This document shows, one piece after another, positions 1 to 6,065 of a stretch of DNA of 20,544 nucleotides. A program made the position numbers and the translations under genes. The notes under the pieces are model-generated. The model was not told the origin of the DNA and searched no databases. It worked only from the letters and a program-made list of their open reading frames with translations. The stretch is from NCBI GenBank assembly GCA_017630995.1, contig JAGBUD010000001.1, positions 1-20,544 of the forward strand, written 5' to 3'. This stretch comes from Clostridia bacterium. Its GTDB lineage: Bacteria > Bacillota_A > Clostridia > Oscillospirales > CAG-272. Numbering within the stretch: position 1 is the stretch's first letter; every line of letters starts with the position of its first letter.

Positions 1-2
1 CA

Positions 3-1241
3 AGCATCAAGAAAGTAAAGAAAGAGCTGAACAAAAACAAGCTTGTGCTAACTATAGTTTGCATTTTTGTCGCTATAGTGCTTCTTATGGGCATAATTTT
101 GGGCACAGCTTTTGGTATAAAGAGCGTGCGGTCGGTGGTTTCCTATAAGGGCGTCGCGCTTAATTCGGGCGAGGCAAATTATCTCGCGTCGTATTATAAA
201 TACGAGTACGTGTGCTTGCTTCAAGATAATAAGATCCCCGTTTACGACGACGCGGAGTTTTGGGCAGAGCAGAGTGGCGACGGAGAAAAAACGTACGGCG
301 AGCTTCTTTCGGAATTCGTTGAGTATTCCATAACGGAGTTTGTTGTGTTCAATTATATTTTCGATTCCTCGTCATCTCTTTCGTCGGAGGATAAGGAGTG
401 CATTAACGACGCAACCCGTGCTATCCTCGATCACAAGGCTGGGCTTGATAAGGATGTTTTCGATTCCGCGGCTCAAAAATTCGGATATGACTTCTCGGAT
501 TTTAAGAGCATTGTAAAAAAGATGTATAAGTACGAGATTGTAAGAAATTCAGTCTTGAACGCAAATGCCGACAGTATTCAAACACTTTCGAGCTCTTGGG
601 AGGATTTTGTCGAGGAGTATTACGAAAACTATTCGCACGTTAAGCTCCTCTTTGTAAGAACGGAAGAAACCTTTATGCTTGACGATGAGGGAAATAGAGT
701 CAGAGATGAGAACAACGTTGATATGTTCGTTCCGCTATCGGATAATCAAAAGGCCGAAAGACAAAAGATGATAGCGGAGATAAGGGCTGCTATATCAGCG
801 TTTGAGCAGAATACGACGGACGTTCAGATGAGCCCGGCAATGTTCAATTCCTACCTTTCCGAAAGCGTTGACGGTGACCCGTCAATGAATAGCGACGGAT
901 ATTATTTCTACGAGGAATCGAAATACACGAACGAATTTGCAAAGGAATTTGGTGACATAGTTGAAAAATCTATGGAAATGAAAGAAAATTCCTATGCCGA
1001 GGTCGCATTTGACGGTGGAGTTTGCTTCATCTATAAATACAAGAGAACCGACGAAGCATACACAGCGGCGGGCGAGGGTGGTTGTTTTTCCGATTTTATT
1101 CTTCTTGCGGCAAGGGCGCTTGTTGCAAGCATAGTTGATGATGCAATGTCTGAAATTAAAATCAAGGATTCCTTCTATGAAATTGATTTCATAAATCTCG
1201 CGCAAAACTATGAGTTTGTTCCGATTTTTGCTGCCTCGTGA
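3..1241 (+). CDS. Membrane-anchored foldase-like protein, 5' end off the window
   Basis: The reading frame is open to the left edge, so the real start probably lies outside the window; an internal GTG at 45 is the first possible start seen. The visible product begins with a Lys-rich stretch and then one hydrophobic segment (about 20 residues, rich in V, I, L and G). This suggests a cytoplasmic N-terminus and a large extracytoplasmic domain. The domain opens with a short 'VSYKGVALNSGEANYLASYY' type segment and later has a 'HVKLLFVRTEE' stretch. Both resemble the helical N-terminal part and the first strand of PrsA/SurA-like peptidyl-prolyl isomerases, but I cannot make out a complete parvulin domain. 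The rest is acidic and rich in Tyr and Phe. A secreted-protein chaperone role is an inference; the family assignment is tentative. A strong hairpin terminator follows the stop. Confidence 0.6.
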   Translation, partial: SIKKVKKELNKNKLVLTIVCIFVAIVLLMGIILGTAFGIKSVRSVVSYKGVALNSGEANYLASYYKYEYVCLLQDNKIPVYDDAEFWAEQSGDGEKTYGELLSEFVEYSITEFVVFNYIFDSSSSLSSEDKECINDATRAILDHKAGLDKDVFDSAAQKFGYDFSDFKSIVKKMYKYEIVRNSVLNANADSIQTLSSSWEDFVEEYYENYSHVKLLFVRTEETFMLDDEGNRVRDENNVDMFVPLSDNQKAERQKMIAEIRAAISAFEQNTTDVQMSPAMFNSYLSESVDGDPSMNSDGYYFYEESKYTNEFAKEFGDIVEKSMEMKENSYAEVAFDGGVCFIYKYKRTDEAYTAAGEGGCFSDFILLAARALVASIVDDAMSEIKIKDSFYEIDFINLAQNYEFVPIFAAS

Positions 1242-1280
1242 TTGAAAAAGATAAAACCTTGCACAGCGCAATAAAAAAGA

Positions 1281-1319
1281 GCGGAGATGCCTTAATGAAA
1301 GCATCTCCGCTTTAATTTT
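1281..1319. terminator. Bidirectional intrinsic terminator
   Basis: A perfect 10-bp inverted repeat, GCGGAGATGC (1281-1290) and GCATCTCCGC (1301-1310), encloses a 10-nt loop. It is followed by TTTAATTTT on the plus strand. On the minus strand the stem is followed by TCTTTTTTAT. It can therefore end both the plus-strand gene stopping at 1241 and the minus-strand gene stopping at 1371. Confidence 0.9.
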
Positions 1320-1370
1320 GTGAAATCGTTTGGATTTCACATATTGATTTTAATCCCTGAAGAACGTTCG

Positions 1371-3122
1371 TTATGCGCGCTTAATCATCTTTAAAATTTT
1401 GAGCTTGAATGAAGAGCGATTGTCATAAAATCCGCCCTTTTCGGCTTCCTTATAAAGCTCGTAGGCTCTCTCTCTTTCAGATGCGTCAAGCCTTTCAAAT
1501 TCCAAAAGACAGCCGAGCGCGTATGCCGCGCGAGCATTACCGAATTTGTGTGATAATTCGAGGTGCGCCCTAGCCGTGTCAAATTTTCCGAGGAAAATTA
1601 AGCGTATTCCCTTGGAATAAAGCTTCCTTGCAAGCGCGCGCTTCTTGTTTTCGCAAAGGGATATGATTTCCTTGTGTGCTTCCTCGTATCCAAGCGCGGC
1701 GGCTCTTGATAAATTTTCTAATGCCAAATCGAAATCAAAGGCGCAGCCAAATCCTTGCGAGTAGCAAAGTCCGAGCGGGAAGAATGCTTCCTCGCACCCC
1801 TCTTGTGCCGCTTTCTTATAGTATAAAAACGCTTGTGAGGTATCTCTCTTAACACCGATTCCCGCAGAATATGCGTGCGCCAAATGGAGCTTTGCTTTCG
1901 GGTGTCCCATAGCGTCGGCAACGTAGAAGAGCTTGAATGCTTCTTTGGGTGAGGTCATCTTTTTTTGAAGAGCGCTCTCAAAATATTCGTTGCGGAACTT
2001 TAAAATCTTGCCGTGCTTTTCCTCTGCGCTCTCCGAGCCGAGCAAAGCCGCTTTTTTATACATTTTTGCCGATACGGCAATATCTCTGCCATCGAATTCC
2101 GAGCTGTGATATATATCACCGAGCAGCTCGTATGCTTCCTTGCTGCCAAGGGAGGCGGCTCGTTCAAGGCATTCGAGCGCGAATTTTTGATTTCGTTCTA
2201 TTTCGGCGCCCTCGTAATACAGAACACCGAGAGAAATATACGCTCTGCTGCTTCCTGACGCCGCCGCGCGCGAAAACGCGCGAATTCCCTCGTCAACGCT
2301 TTTTTCTGTGCCGCGTCCCTCTATATACATTTCGCCAAGCTCTGCGCCGTATCCCATCTCGCCCAAATCGAAAAGCTCTGACGTAAGCATAAATATCGGC
2401 GCGTCAAGCGATAGCTTTCTCGCCTTGCCGAGAAGAGTGTTGATGATTTGTTTTTTGTCGGATATTGCAATGTTTGGCGGCTCTGCGGCATTCGTTCCGC
2501 GCAGCTTGATTGCAAGGCGTATTGCGTAAAGGGGAGGAAATGAGAGCTTGTCCATATACCACTTTGCGTATTCGTGAGATTGTTCTATCCCGTCACCCGT
2601 GTAATATTTTTCGGCAATTTCAACTATTGCGTCGGTGTCGTCCGACATAGCGGCAAGATATAGGTAATGATTCGAGAGGTCGTACTCTGTTTCCTTGCGG
2701 TAAATCCTTGATGCGTCAAGAAAAGCTTTGCGATATCCGAGAAAAGAGGAGAACTCAAGCCAGAAGTTTCCGATTGCTTCGTTCATTCTCGAAATCAAAA
2801 CGGAGTAGCGGTATGCCGAAAAGGCATCGCCCTTTTCTGCCGCGCGGCGATAATACTCGGTGGCGGCGTCTAAATCGATGCTCACGCCGTCACCTCTTTC
2901 AAGGAGCTTTGCGTATTCGCGCTCCCCATCCGTGTCGCCGAAATCGGCAAGTATATGGCAACCCTCAACCACCGTTTCGTGCTCTTTTTTCGTGGAAGCG
3001 GATTCAACAATTTCCTTCAGCTCCGTTATGTCGTCATCGCTGAATTTAAAGGCAGTGGCGCAAACGGGGCAGCTTTTTCCAAGATACGCGCCCTCGTAGC
3101 CGCATTTTTTACAAAAAACCAT
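1371..3122 (-). CDS. Sel1-repeat (SLR) protein with N-terminal zinc ribbon
   Basis: The 583-residue product starts with a small zinc-ribbon-like module, with Cys at residues 4, 7, 18 and 21 (CxxC...CxxC). Most of the remainder is Sel1-like repeats, a TPR-related helical repeat of about 36 residues. Diagnostic pieces include 'YYRRAAEKGD', 'LGVLYYEGAEIERN', 'YYKKAAQEGC' and 'LSRAAALGYEEAH'. I can pick out about seven or eight units, some degenerate. There is no signal peptide or membrane segment, so it is likely cytoplasmic. Such repeats form protein-binding solenoids, and the partner cannot be told from the sequence. The start is supported by GGGGAGGG four bases before the ATG and by a near-consensus promoter just upstream. 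It is monocistronic: plus-strand genes lie on both sides. Confidence in the fold is high; the cellular role is unknown. Confidence 0.85.
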   Translation of the reverse strand: MVFCKKCGYEGAYLGKSCPVCATAFKFSDDDITELKEIVESASTKKEHETVVEGCHILADFGDTDGEREYAKLLERGDGVSIDLDAATEYYRRAAEKGDAFSAYRYSVLISRMNEAIGNFWLEFSSFLGYRKAFLDASRIYRKETEYDLSNHYLYLAAMSDDTDAIVEIAEKYYTGDGIEQSHEYAKWYMDKLSFPPLYAIRLAIKLRGTNAAEPPNIAISDKKQIINTLLGKARKLSLDAPIFMLTSELFDLGEMGYGAELGEMYIEGRGTEKSVDEGIRAFSRAAASGSSRAYISLGVLYYEGAEIERNQKFALECLERAASLGSKEAYELLGDIYHSSEFDGRDIAVSAKMYKKAALLGSESAEEKHGKILKFRNEYFESALQKKMTSPKEAFKLFYVADAMGHPKAKLHLAHAYSAGIGVKRDTSQAFLYYKKAAQEGCEEAFFPLGLCYSQGFGCAFDFDLALENLSRAAALGYEEAHKEIISLCENKKRALARKLYSKGIRLIFLGKFDTARAHLELSHKFGNARAAYALGCLLEFERLDASERERAYELYKEAEKGGFYDNRSSFKLKILKMIKRA

Positions 3123-3152
3123 AATCCCTCCCCAATTTTATCTCTTTAAATA

Positions 3153-3181
3153 ATTTTACATCACGAGAAAATTTTTGTCAA
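3153..3181 (-). promoter_or_regulatory. Sigma-A-like promoter of the Sel1-repeat gene
   Basis: On the minus strand the sequence reads TTGACA (3181-3176), a 17-bp spacer, then TAAAAT (3158-3153). The -10 box lies about 30 bp upstream of the ATG at 3122. The -35 box is perfect and the spacing ideal. Confidence 0.85.
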
Positions 3182-3247
3182 CCGAAATAAATATTTTTTC
3201 GAATATCGGAAAAGATATAAAAAACGAAAGAAAGGCAGTTTTTTATT

Positions 3248-3430
3248 ATGTTGTTTGGAAGAAGCGAGAAAAAGAGAAGCTCAACCCCCGCGATTTTGAT
3301 GATAGGTGCGCTTGCGGTTGTCGGCGCCGCGTCAATAACGAACAAGGGAAAACAGTTAATAAGCAATACGGTTGATAAATGCAAGAGTATCGTCAATAAG
3401 AAAAAAGACGATATGATGGATATGATGTAA
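3248..3430 (+). CDS. 60-residue single-pass membrane microprotein, unknown function
   Basis: The product has a basic N-terminus (FGRSEKKR), then one hydrophobic Ala/Gly/Ile-rich segment at about residues 13-30. A Lys-rich amphipathic tail ending in an Asp/Met-rich stretch (DDMMDMM) follows. It is probably a small single-pass or membrane-associated protein. The ATG is preceded by the weak Shine-Dalgarno-like AAAGAAAGGCAG. I see no convincing -35/-10 pair for it, only a TATAAA at 3216-3221. It is flanked by minus-strand genes on both sides and ended by its own hairpin, which supports an independent gene over a chance frame. I do not recognise a named family. Confidence 0.6.
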   Translation: MLFGRSEKKRSSTPAILMIGALAVVGAASITNKGKQLISNTVDKCKSIVNKKKDDMMDMM

Positions 3431-3443
3431 TTTGCAGTAAGAA

Positions 3444-3499
3444 TTTTAAAACGGCAGTGGGGCGCTTTCCTTTTAGGATAGCATCGCCGTCACTGCCGT
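3444..3499 (-). terminator. Large hairpin, likely terminator of the minus-strand amidotransferase-like gene
   Basis: The arms are ACGGCAGTG (3451-3459) and CACTGCCGT (3491-3499). An inner GGCG/CGCC pairing and an apical TCCT/AGGA pairing extend the hairpin. Read on the minus strand, the stem is followed by TTTAAAATT, a moderately U-rich tail. It lies 34 bp beyond the stop of the gene at 3533-4570. The tail is weaker than in the other terminators here, hence moderate confidence. Confidence 0.55.
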
Positions 3500-3507
3500 C
3501 GGTTATG

Positions 3508-3534
3508 AACGCGGATAGCTTGCCGCGTTTTTTT
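3508..3534 (+). terminator. Intrinsic terminator downstream of the microprotein gene
   Basis: AACGCGG (3508-3514) pairs with CCGCGTT (3523-3529) around an 8-nt loop, and T residues run to 3534. It lies about 80 bp beyond the stop at 3430. The T-run overlaps the last codons of the convergent minus-strand gene. Confidence 0.7.
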
Positions 3535-4570
3535 ATTTCAGCTTTAAGAGGAATTTCGTCGCGTGTCTTCCCTCGGTTGCGCCCTCAATTCTAACTCTTC
3601 TGTATTCGAGCTTGCCCTCTTTATAGAGCGTTGAAAGAACGTAATAAAGCGCGCTTTGATATGCGTGTAGCGTTCCCTCCTTTTTAAAGAGGTGATAGAA
3701 TGAAAGGTCTTTGTATTCGCATTCCTCGGCAAGTCTTTCGGAAACGAGGGTGTAAAGCTCTCCTATGGTATTTGCGTTTGCAAGGTTGAGCTTTGCGGGG
3801 GGATTTTTGAATTTCTCTGCGGAAAATCCGCTCGCGGTAACGTAGCCTGAGGACATTTCGGGAAGATTTATCGGGTCACCCGCGTCGTCAAGGTGAGCAA
3901 TCGGAGTCGTTGCAAGATATGCACCGTGCTCGGCAAATGCGAGGAACATCGGTCTGTTTACCTTTGCCCAAACGATAGCGTCGGGTCTTGCGAGCGAAAG
4001 CATAAGTCCCACGATTTCACCCGGCATTTCGCAGAAGGCGTTTTCCATAGCCTCGCTCGGTGCGGCTCCGCCGTCCTCCTCCTTTGCTATGAGGGCACAC
4101 ATAATGTCGCTCATGTGAACAGACTTTCCGTTTGATATTTTGTTGTACGTCGCATCGGGAAAATCAATAGCCGAGGAAAGCTCGTATCCATCGTCGACAA
4201 GCTTGTCCGCAAGCGCATTGTATTCGGGGTCGCGGCTTGCAAAGATTCCCGAATATCCGTTTGCAACGTAAGCAATTTTTGGCTCGTTTTCGAATTTTCC
4301 CGCAGAAACGAACGGGTGCGACCAAGCGTCAGGTCCGCCTGAGGGGGTGCGGCTGTGAAGTATGCCGATGTTTCCGGGCAAAGCCAAGGCGTCCGTTTCG
4401 CCTAGGAGATCGTCGAGGTCTCCCGCAAGCTTTCTGTAGTATATTTTGCCCTCGTGAATCGTTGCGATTCCTGTATAATATCCCGCGTCAAATCCTTCCT
4501 CGCGGCGCATCATTTCTATAAGTATCGGTGCGGCTCTTTTAGCACCGACGTATCCTGCTATATTGCACAT
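3533..4570 (-). CDS. Stand-alone class II glutamine-amidotransferase-like (Ntn) protein
   Basis: The 345-residue product begins MCNIAGYVG. This matches the start of GlmS/PurF-type glutaminase domains, in which Cys2 becomes the N-terminal nucleophile after Met removal. Two further elements fit the fold: 'GILHSRTPSGG' (about 69-79), equivalent to the GxxHTRWATHG loop, and 'VANGYSGIF' (about 102-110), equivalent to the Asn-Gly oxyanion region. No sugar-isomerase (SIS) or phosphoribosyltransferase domain follows. Instead the last 80 or so residues look like a small helical, winged-helix-like segment ending in basic residues. It may be a glutaminase subunit for an unknown acceptor or an Ntn hydrolase with another substrate. 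The ATG is preceded by ACGGGAGAA and a strong promoter. It is divergent from the sugar-isomerase-like gene. Confidence 0.75.
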   Translation of the reverse strand: MCNIAGYVGAKRAAPILIEMMRREEGFDAGYYTGIATIHEGKIYYRKLAGDLDDLLGETDALALPGNIGILHSRTPSGGPDAWSHPFVSAGKFENEPKIAYVANGYSGIFASRDPEYNALADKLVDDGYELSSAIDFPDATYNKISNGKSVHMSDIMCALIAKEEDGGAAPSEAMENAFCEMPGEIVGLMLSLARPDAIVWAKVNRPMFLAFAEHGAYLATTPIAHLDDAGDPINLPEMSSGYVTASGFSAEKFKNPPAKLNLANANTIGELYTLVSERLAEECEYKDLSFYHLFKKEGTLHAYQSALYYVLSTLYKEGKLEYRRVRIEGATEGRHATKFLLKLK

Positions 4571-4609
4571 TTTTTCTTGTATTCTCCCGTAAGTTAATCG
4601 GTTAAAAAT

Positions 4610-4638
4610 ATATTATCACACATTTCACACAGTGTCAA
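4610..4638 (-). promoter_or_regulatory. Sigma-A-like promoter of the amidotransferase-like gene
   Basis: On the minus strand: TTGACA (4638-4633), 17-bp spacer, TAATAT (4615-4610), about 40 bp before the ATG at 4570. The spacer holds two copies of TGTGTGA (plus-strand TCACACA at 4616-4622 and 4625-4631), a possible operator-like repeat. Confidence 0.85.
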
Positions 4639-4670
4639 GCAAGATTTTATTTAAGTTTATTATTTGGGGA

Positions 4671-4699
4671 TTGACAGATATTGTGGGGTGTGCTAAAAT
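4671..4699 (+). promoter_or_regulatory. Sigma-A-like promoter of the sugar-isomerase-like gene
   Basis: TTGACA (4671-4676), 17-bp spacer, TAAAAT (4694-4699), about 53 bp before the ATG at 4753. Its -35 box is 32 bp from the -35 box of the divergent minus-strand promoter, so the two promoters could share regulators. Confidence 0.85.
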
Positions 4700-4752
4700 A
4701 ATCTCAAATACAAAAGCGTCGAAAATAATGGCGCGTTTATGGGAGGAAATGA

Positions 4753-5619
4753 ATGAAAACTTCAACGGAAATTCACTCCGCCGCGAAAATAATAGGCGAA
4801 GAAAAGGCGGTTGAGTATATAGCAAAAGCAGGATTTGAAGCATGGGACTTCTCTATGTTTACTATGGCGAGATATGACTATAAGGCAAAGGTGCTTCTTG
4901 AAAGCAATCACCCCCTTGCTGGAAAAGATTATCTCAAGTTCGCAAGAAGACTCAAGCAGATCGGTCTTGATAACGGAATCGAATGTAATCAAGCGCACGC
5001 ACCGTTCCCGAGCTATAGCAAGGACGTCCGTTCTTATTATAACAGAGCAATCGAATGTGTTGCCGAGGCGGGTGGAAAAATTATTGTAATACACCCCGAT
5101 AACTACAAAAATGCAGAAGAAAACGCTGAAATGTACTTTGAGCTTTTGCCATTTGCAAAGGAACACGGTGTTAAAATAGCAACCGAAAATATGTGGAACT
5201 GGAATGACGAGCTCAATCAAGCAGCCCCCGCGGCTTGCTCCTCTCCCGAGAGCTTCGTTGCACATATTGATGCAGTAAACGACGAGTATTTCACCGCTTG
5301 CCTTGATATCGGTCACGCAGAGATGGCAGGTCTTAATACGAACGCTCCCGAAATGATAAGAGCGCTCGGACAAAGACTCGGTGCGCTCCACGTTCACGAT
5401 AACAATCTCCACGACGACAGCCATCAAATTCCTTTCTCTATGCAAATAAACTTCGAAGAAATGATAAAGGCTCTGCGCGAGGTTAACTATCAGGGAGATA
5501 TGACTCTTGAGTGCGATGCCTATCTCGGAGCTTACAAGGAAAGCGAAGAACGCGTATTTGAGGGAATCAAAAATCTTGCCGATTCGGCAAAGCGCCTTGT
5601 TGAAATGTTCAAGGCATAA
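4753..5619 (+). CDS. Sugar phosphate isomerase/epimerase-like TIM-barrel protein
   Basis: The 288-residue product fits the xylose-isomerase-like TIM barrel family (AP endonuclease 2 / IolE / tagatose-3-epimerase type) in length and motifs. Putative metal or substrate residues fall at strand ends: His82 (QAHAPF), His114 (IVIHPDN), Glu145 (ATENMWNW), Asp185/His188 (CLDIGHAEMAG), His213 and His215 (LHVHDN) and Glu253 (TLECD). There is no signal peptide, so it should be cytoplasmic. The family converts keto- and aldo-sugars or their phosphates using a divalent metal; the substrate cannot be told here. GGGAGGA ends five bases before the ATG. It is monocistronic, with its own promoter and a strong terminator. 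Fold assignment is confident, substrate unknown. Confidence 0.85.
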   Translation: MKTSTEIHSAAKIIGEEKAVEYIAKAGFEAWDFSMFTMARYDYKAKVLLESNHPLAGKDYLKFARRLKQIGLDNGIECNQAHAPFPSYSKDVRSYYNRAIECVAEAGGKIIVIHPDNYKNAEENAEMYFELLPFAKEHGVKIATENMWNWNDELNQAAPAACSSPESFVAHIDAVNDEYFTACLDIGHAEMAGLNTNAPEMIRALGQRLGALHVHDNNLHDDSHQIPFSMQINFEEMIKALREVNYQGDMTLECDAYLGAYKESEERVFEGIKNLADSAKRLVEMFKA

Positions 5620-5639
5620 TTTGACACGCATATAACGGT

Positions 5640-5688
5640 AAACCGAGGGAAAGTAAACTTTTGTTTGCAAAACCTCGGTTTTTTCTTT
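5640..5688 (+). terminator. Intrinsic terminator after the sugar-isomerase-like gene
   Basis: AAACCGAGG (5640-5648) pairs perfectly with CCTCGGTTT (5673-5681), followed by a T-rich tail (TTTTTCTTTT). It lies 20 bp after the stop codon. Confidence 0.9.
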
Positions 5689-5855
5689 TGCAGAAACGCG
5701 CTCTTTTGGGGCGCTGTTTTTTCGCTTTCTTGGGGCATTTTTGCTTTTTGTCGGGTTAAACAACGGCAAAAAATGAATTTTGTTAGTTTTGCACGAAAAT
5801 ATATGCGATTAATTAGCAATAGTGCAAGAAAATGTATCTCTTAACATTATTAGTC
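5689..5855 (+). promoter_or_regulatory. Upstream region with operator-like repeats before the lipoprotein promoter
   Basis: No convincing gene lies in this AT-rich stretch. Two similar 14-mers are present in direct orientation: TGCACGAAAATATA (5790-5803) and TGCAAGAAAATGTA (5823-5836). They match at 12 of 14 positions and are offset by 33 bp, about three helical turns. TTGCAC (5789-5794) and GTGCAA (5822-5827) also form an inverted pair. The last copy ends 19 bp before the -35 box, where an activator or repressor could bind. The function is inferred from position only. Confidence 0.4.
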
Positions 5856-5884
5856 TTGACTCTAATCTTGTTTTATGTTATTAT
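5856..5884 (+). promoter_or_regulatory. Sigma-A-like promoter of the lipoprotein gene
   Basis: TTGACT (5856-5861), 17-bp spacer, TATTAT (5879-5884). Transcription would start near 5891, giving an unusually long leader of about 175 nt before the ATG at 6066. Confidence 0.75.
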
Positions 5885-5890
5885 TTTAAA

Positions 5891-6065
5891 TACAAAGGGG
5901 CATATGTATGTCTGATACCACGGTTGTGCGTCCTGTTCGGAGGTGCTTTCGGTGGATTTCTTTTCGGCAATCTGCCGAACATTGTATCAGGACTGTCATA
6001 ACCGCTTTCCCTGTCAACTGTCTTGCAGGCTAAATTAAGACGGGAAAATAAAAAAGGAGATTTTT
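5891..6065 (+). promoter_or_regulatory. Structured 5' leader of the lipoprotein mRNA, candidate cis-acting RNA
   Basis: Between the predicted transcription start and the start codon lie several complementary pairs. CTGATAC (5912-5918) pairs with GTATCAG (5984-5990). Inside it TGTTCGG (5934-5940) pairs with CCGAACA (5975-5981). An alternative small hairpin TTCGGC-AATCT-GCCGAA (5963-5979) uses the same 3' arm, so the two inner pairings exclude each other. CGGTTGTG (5921-5928) can also pair with CATAACCG (5997-6004). No poly-T terminator follows. An alternative reading is a 41-codon upstream frame (5908-6033, ATG after AAAGGGG). The real gene's ribosome site AAGGAGA (6054-6060) lies outside these stems. 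I do not recognise a known riboswitch class. Confidence 0.45.

Noticed and set aside
3175..3375. 66-codon plus-strand frame overlapping the microprotein gene in another frame
   Set aside because: It has no ribosome binding site and runs through the minus-strand promoter. The 3248-3430 frame has a plausible membrane protein with a better start context.
4762..5769. 335-codon minus-strand frame opposite the sugar-isomerase-like gene
   Set aside because: The plus-strand protein has conserved TIM-barrel metal residues, a promoter, a ribosome site and a terminator. The antisense translation shows no recognisable motif and reads through the plus-strand terminator.
5532..5819. 95-codon minus-strand frame in the gap after the sugar-isomerase-like gene
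   Set aside because: It crosses the terminator at 5640-5688 and the end of the plus-strand gene, and its translation is Lys/Arg/Phe-rich without a recognisable pattern.
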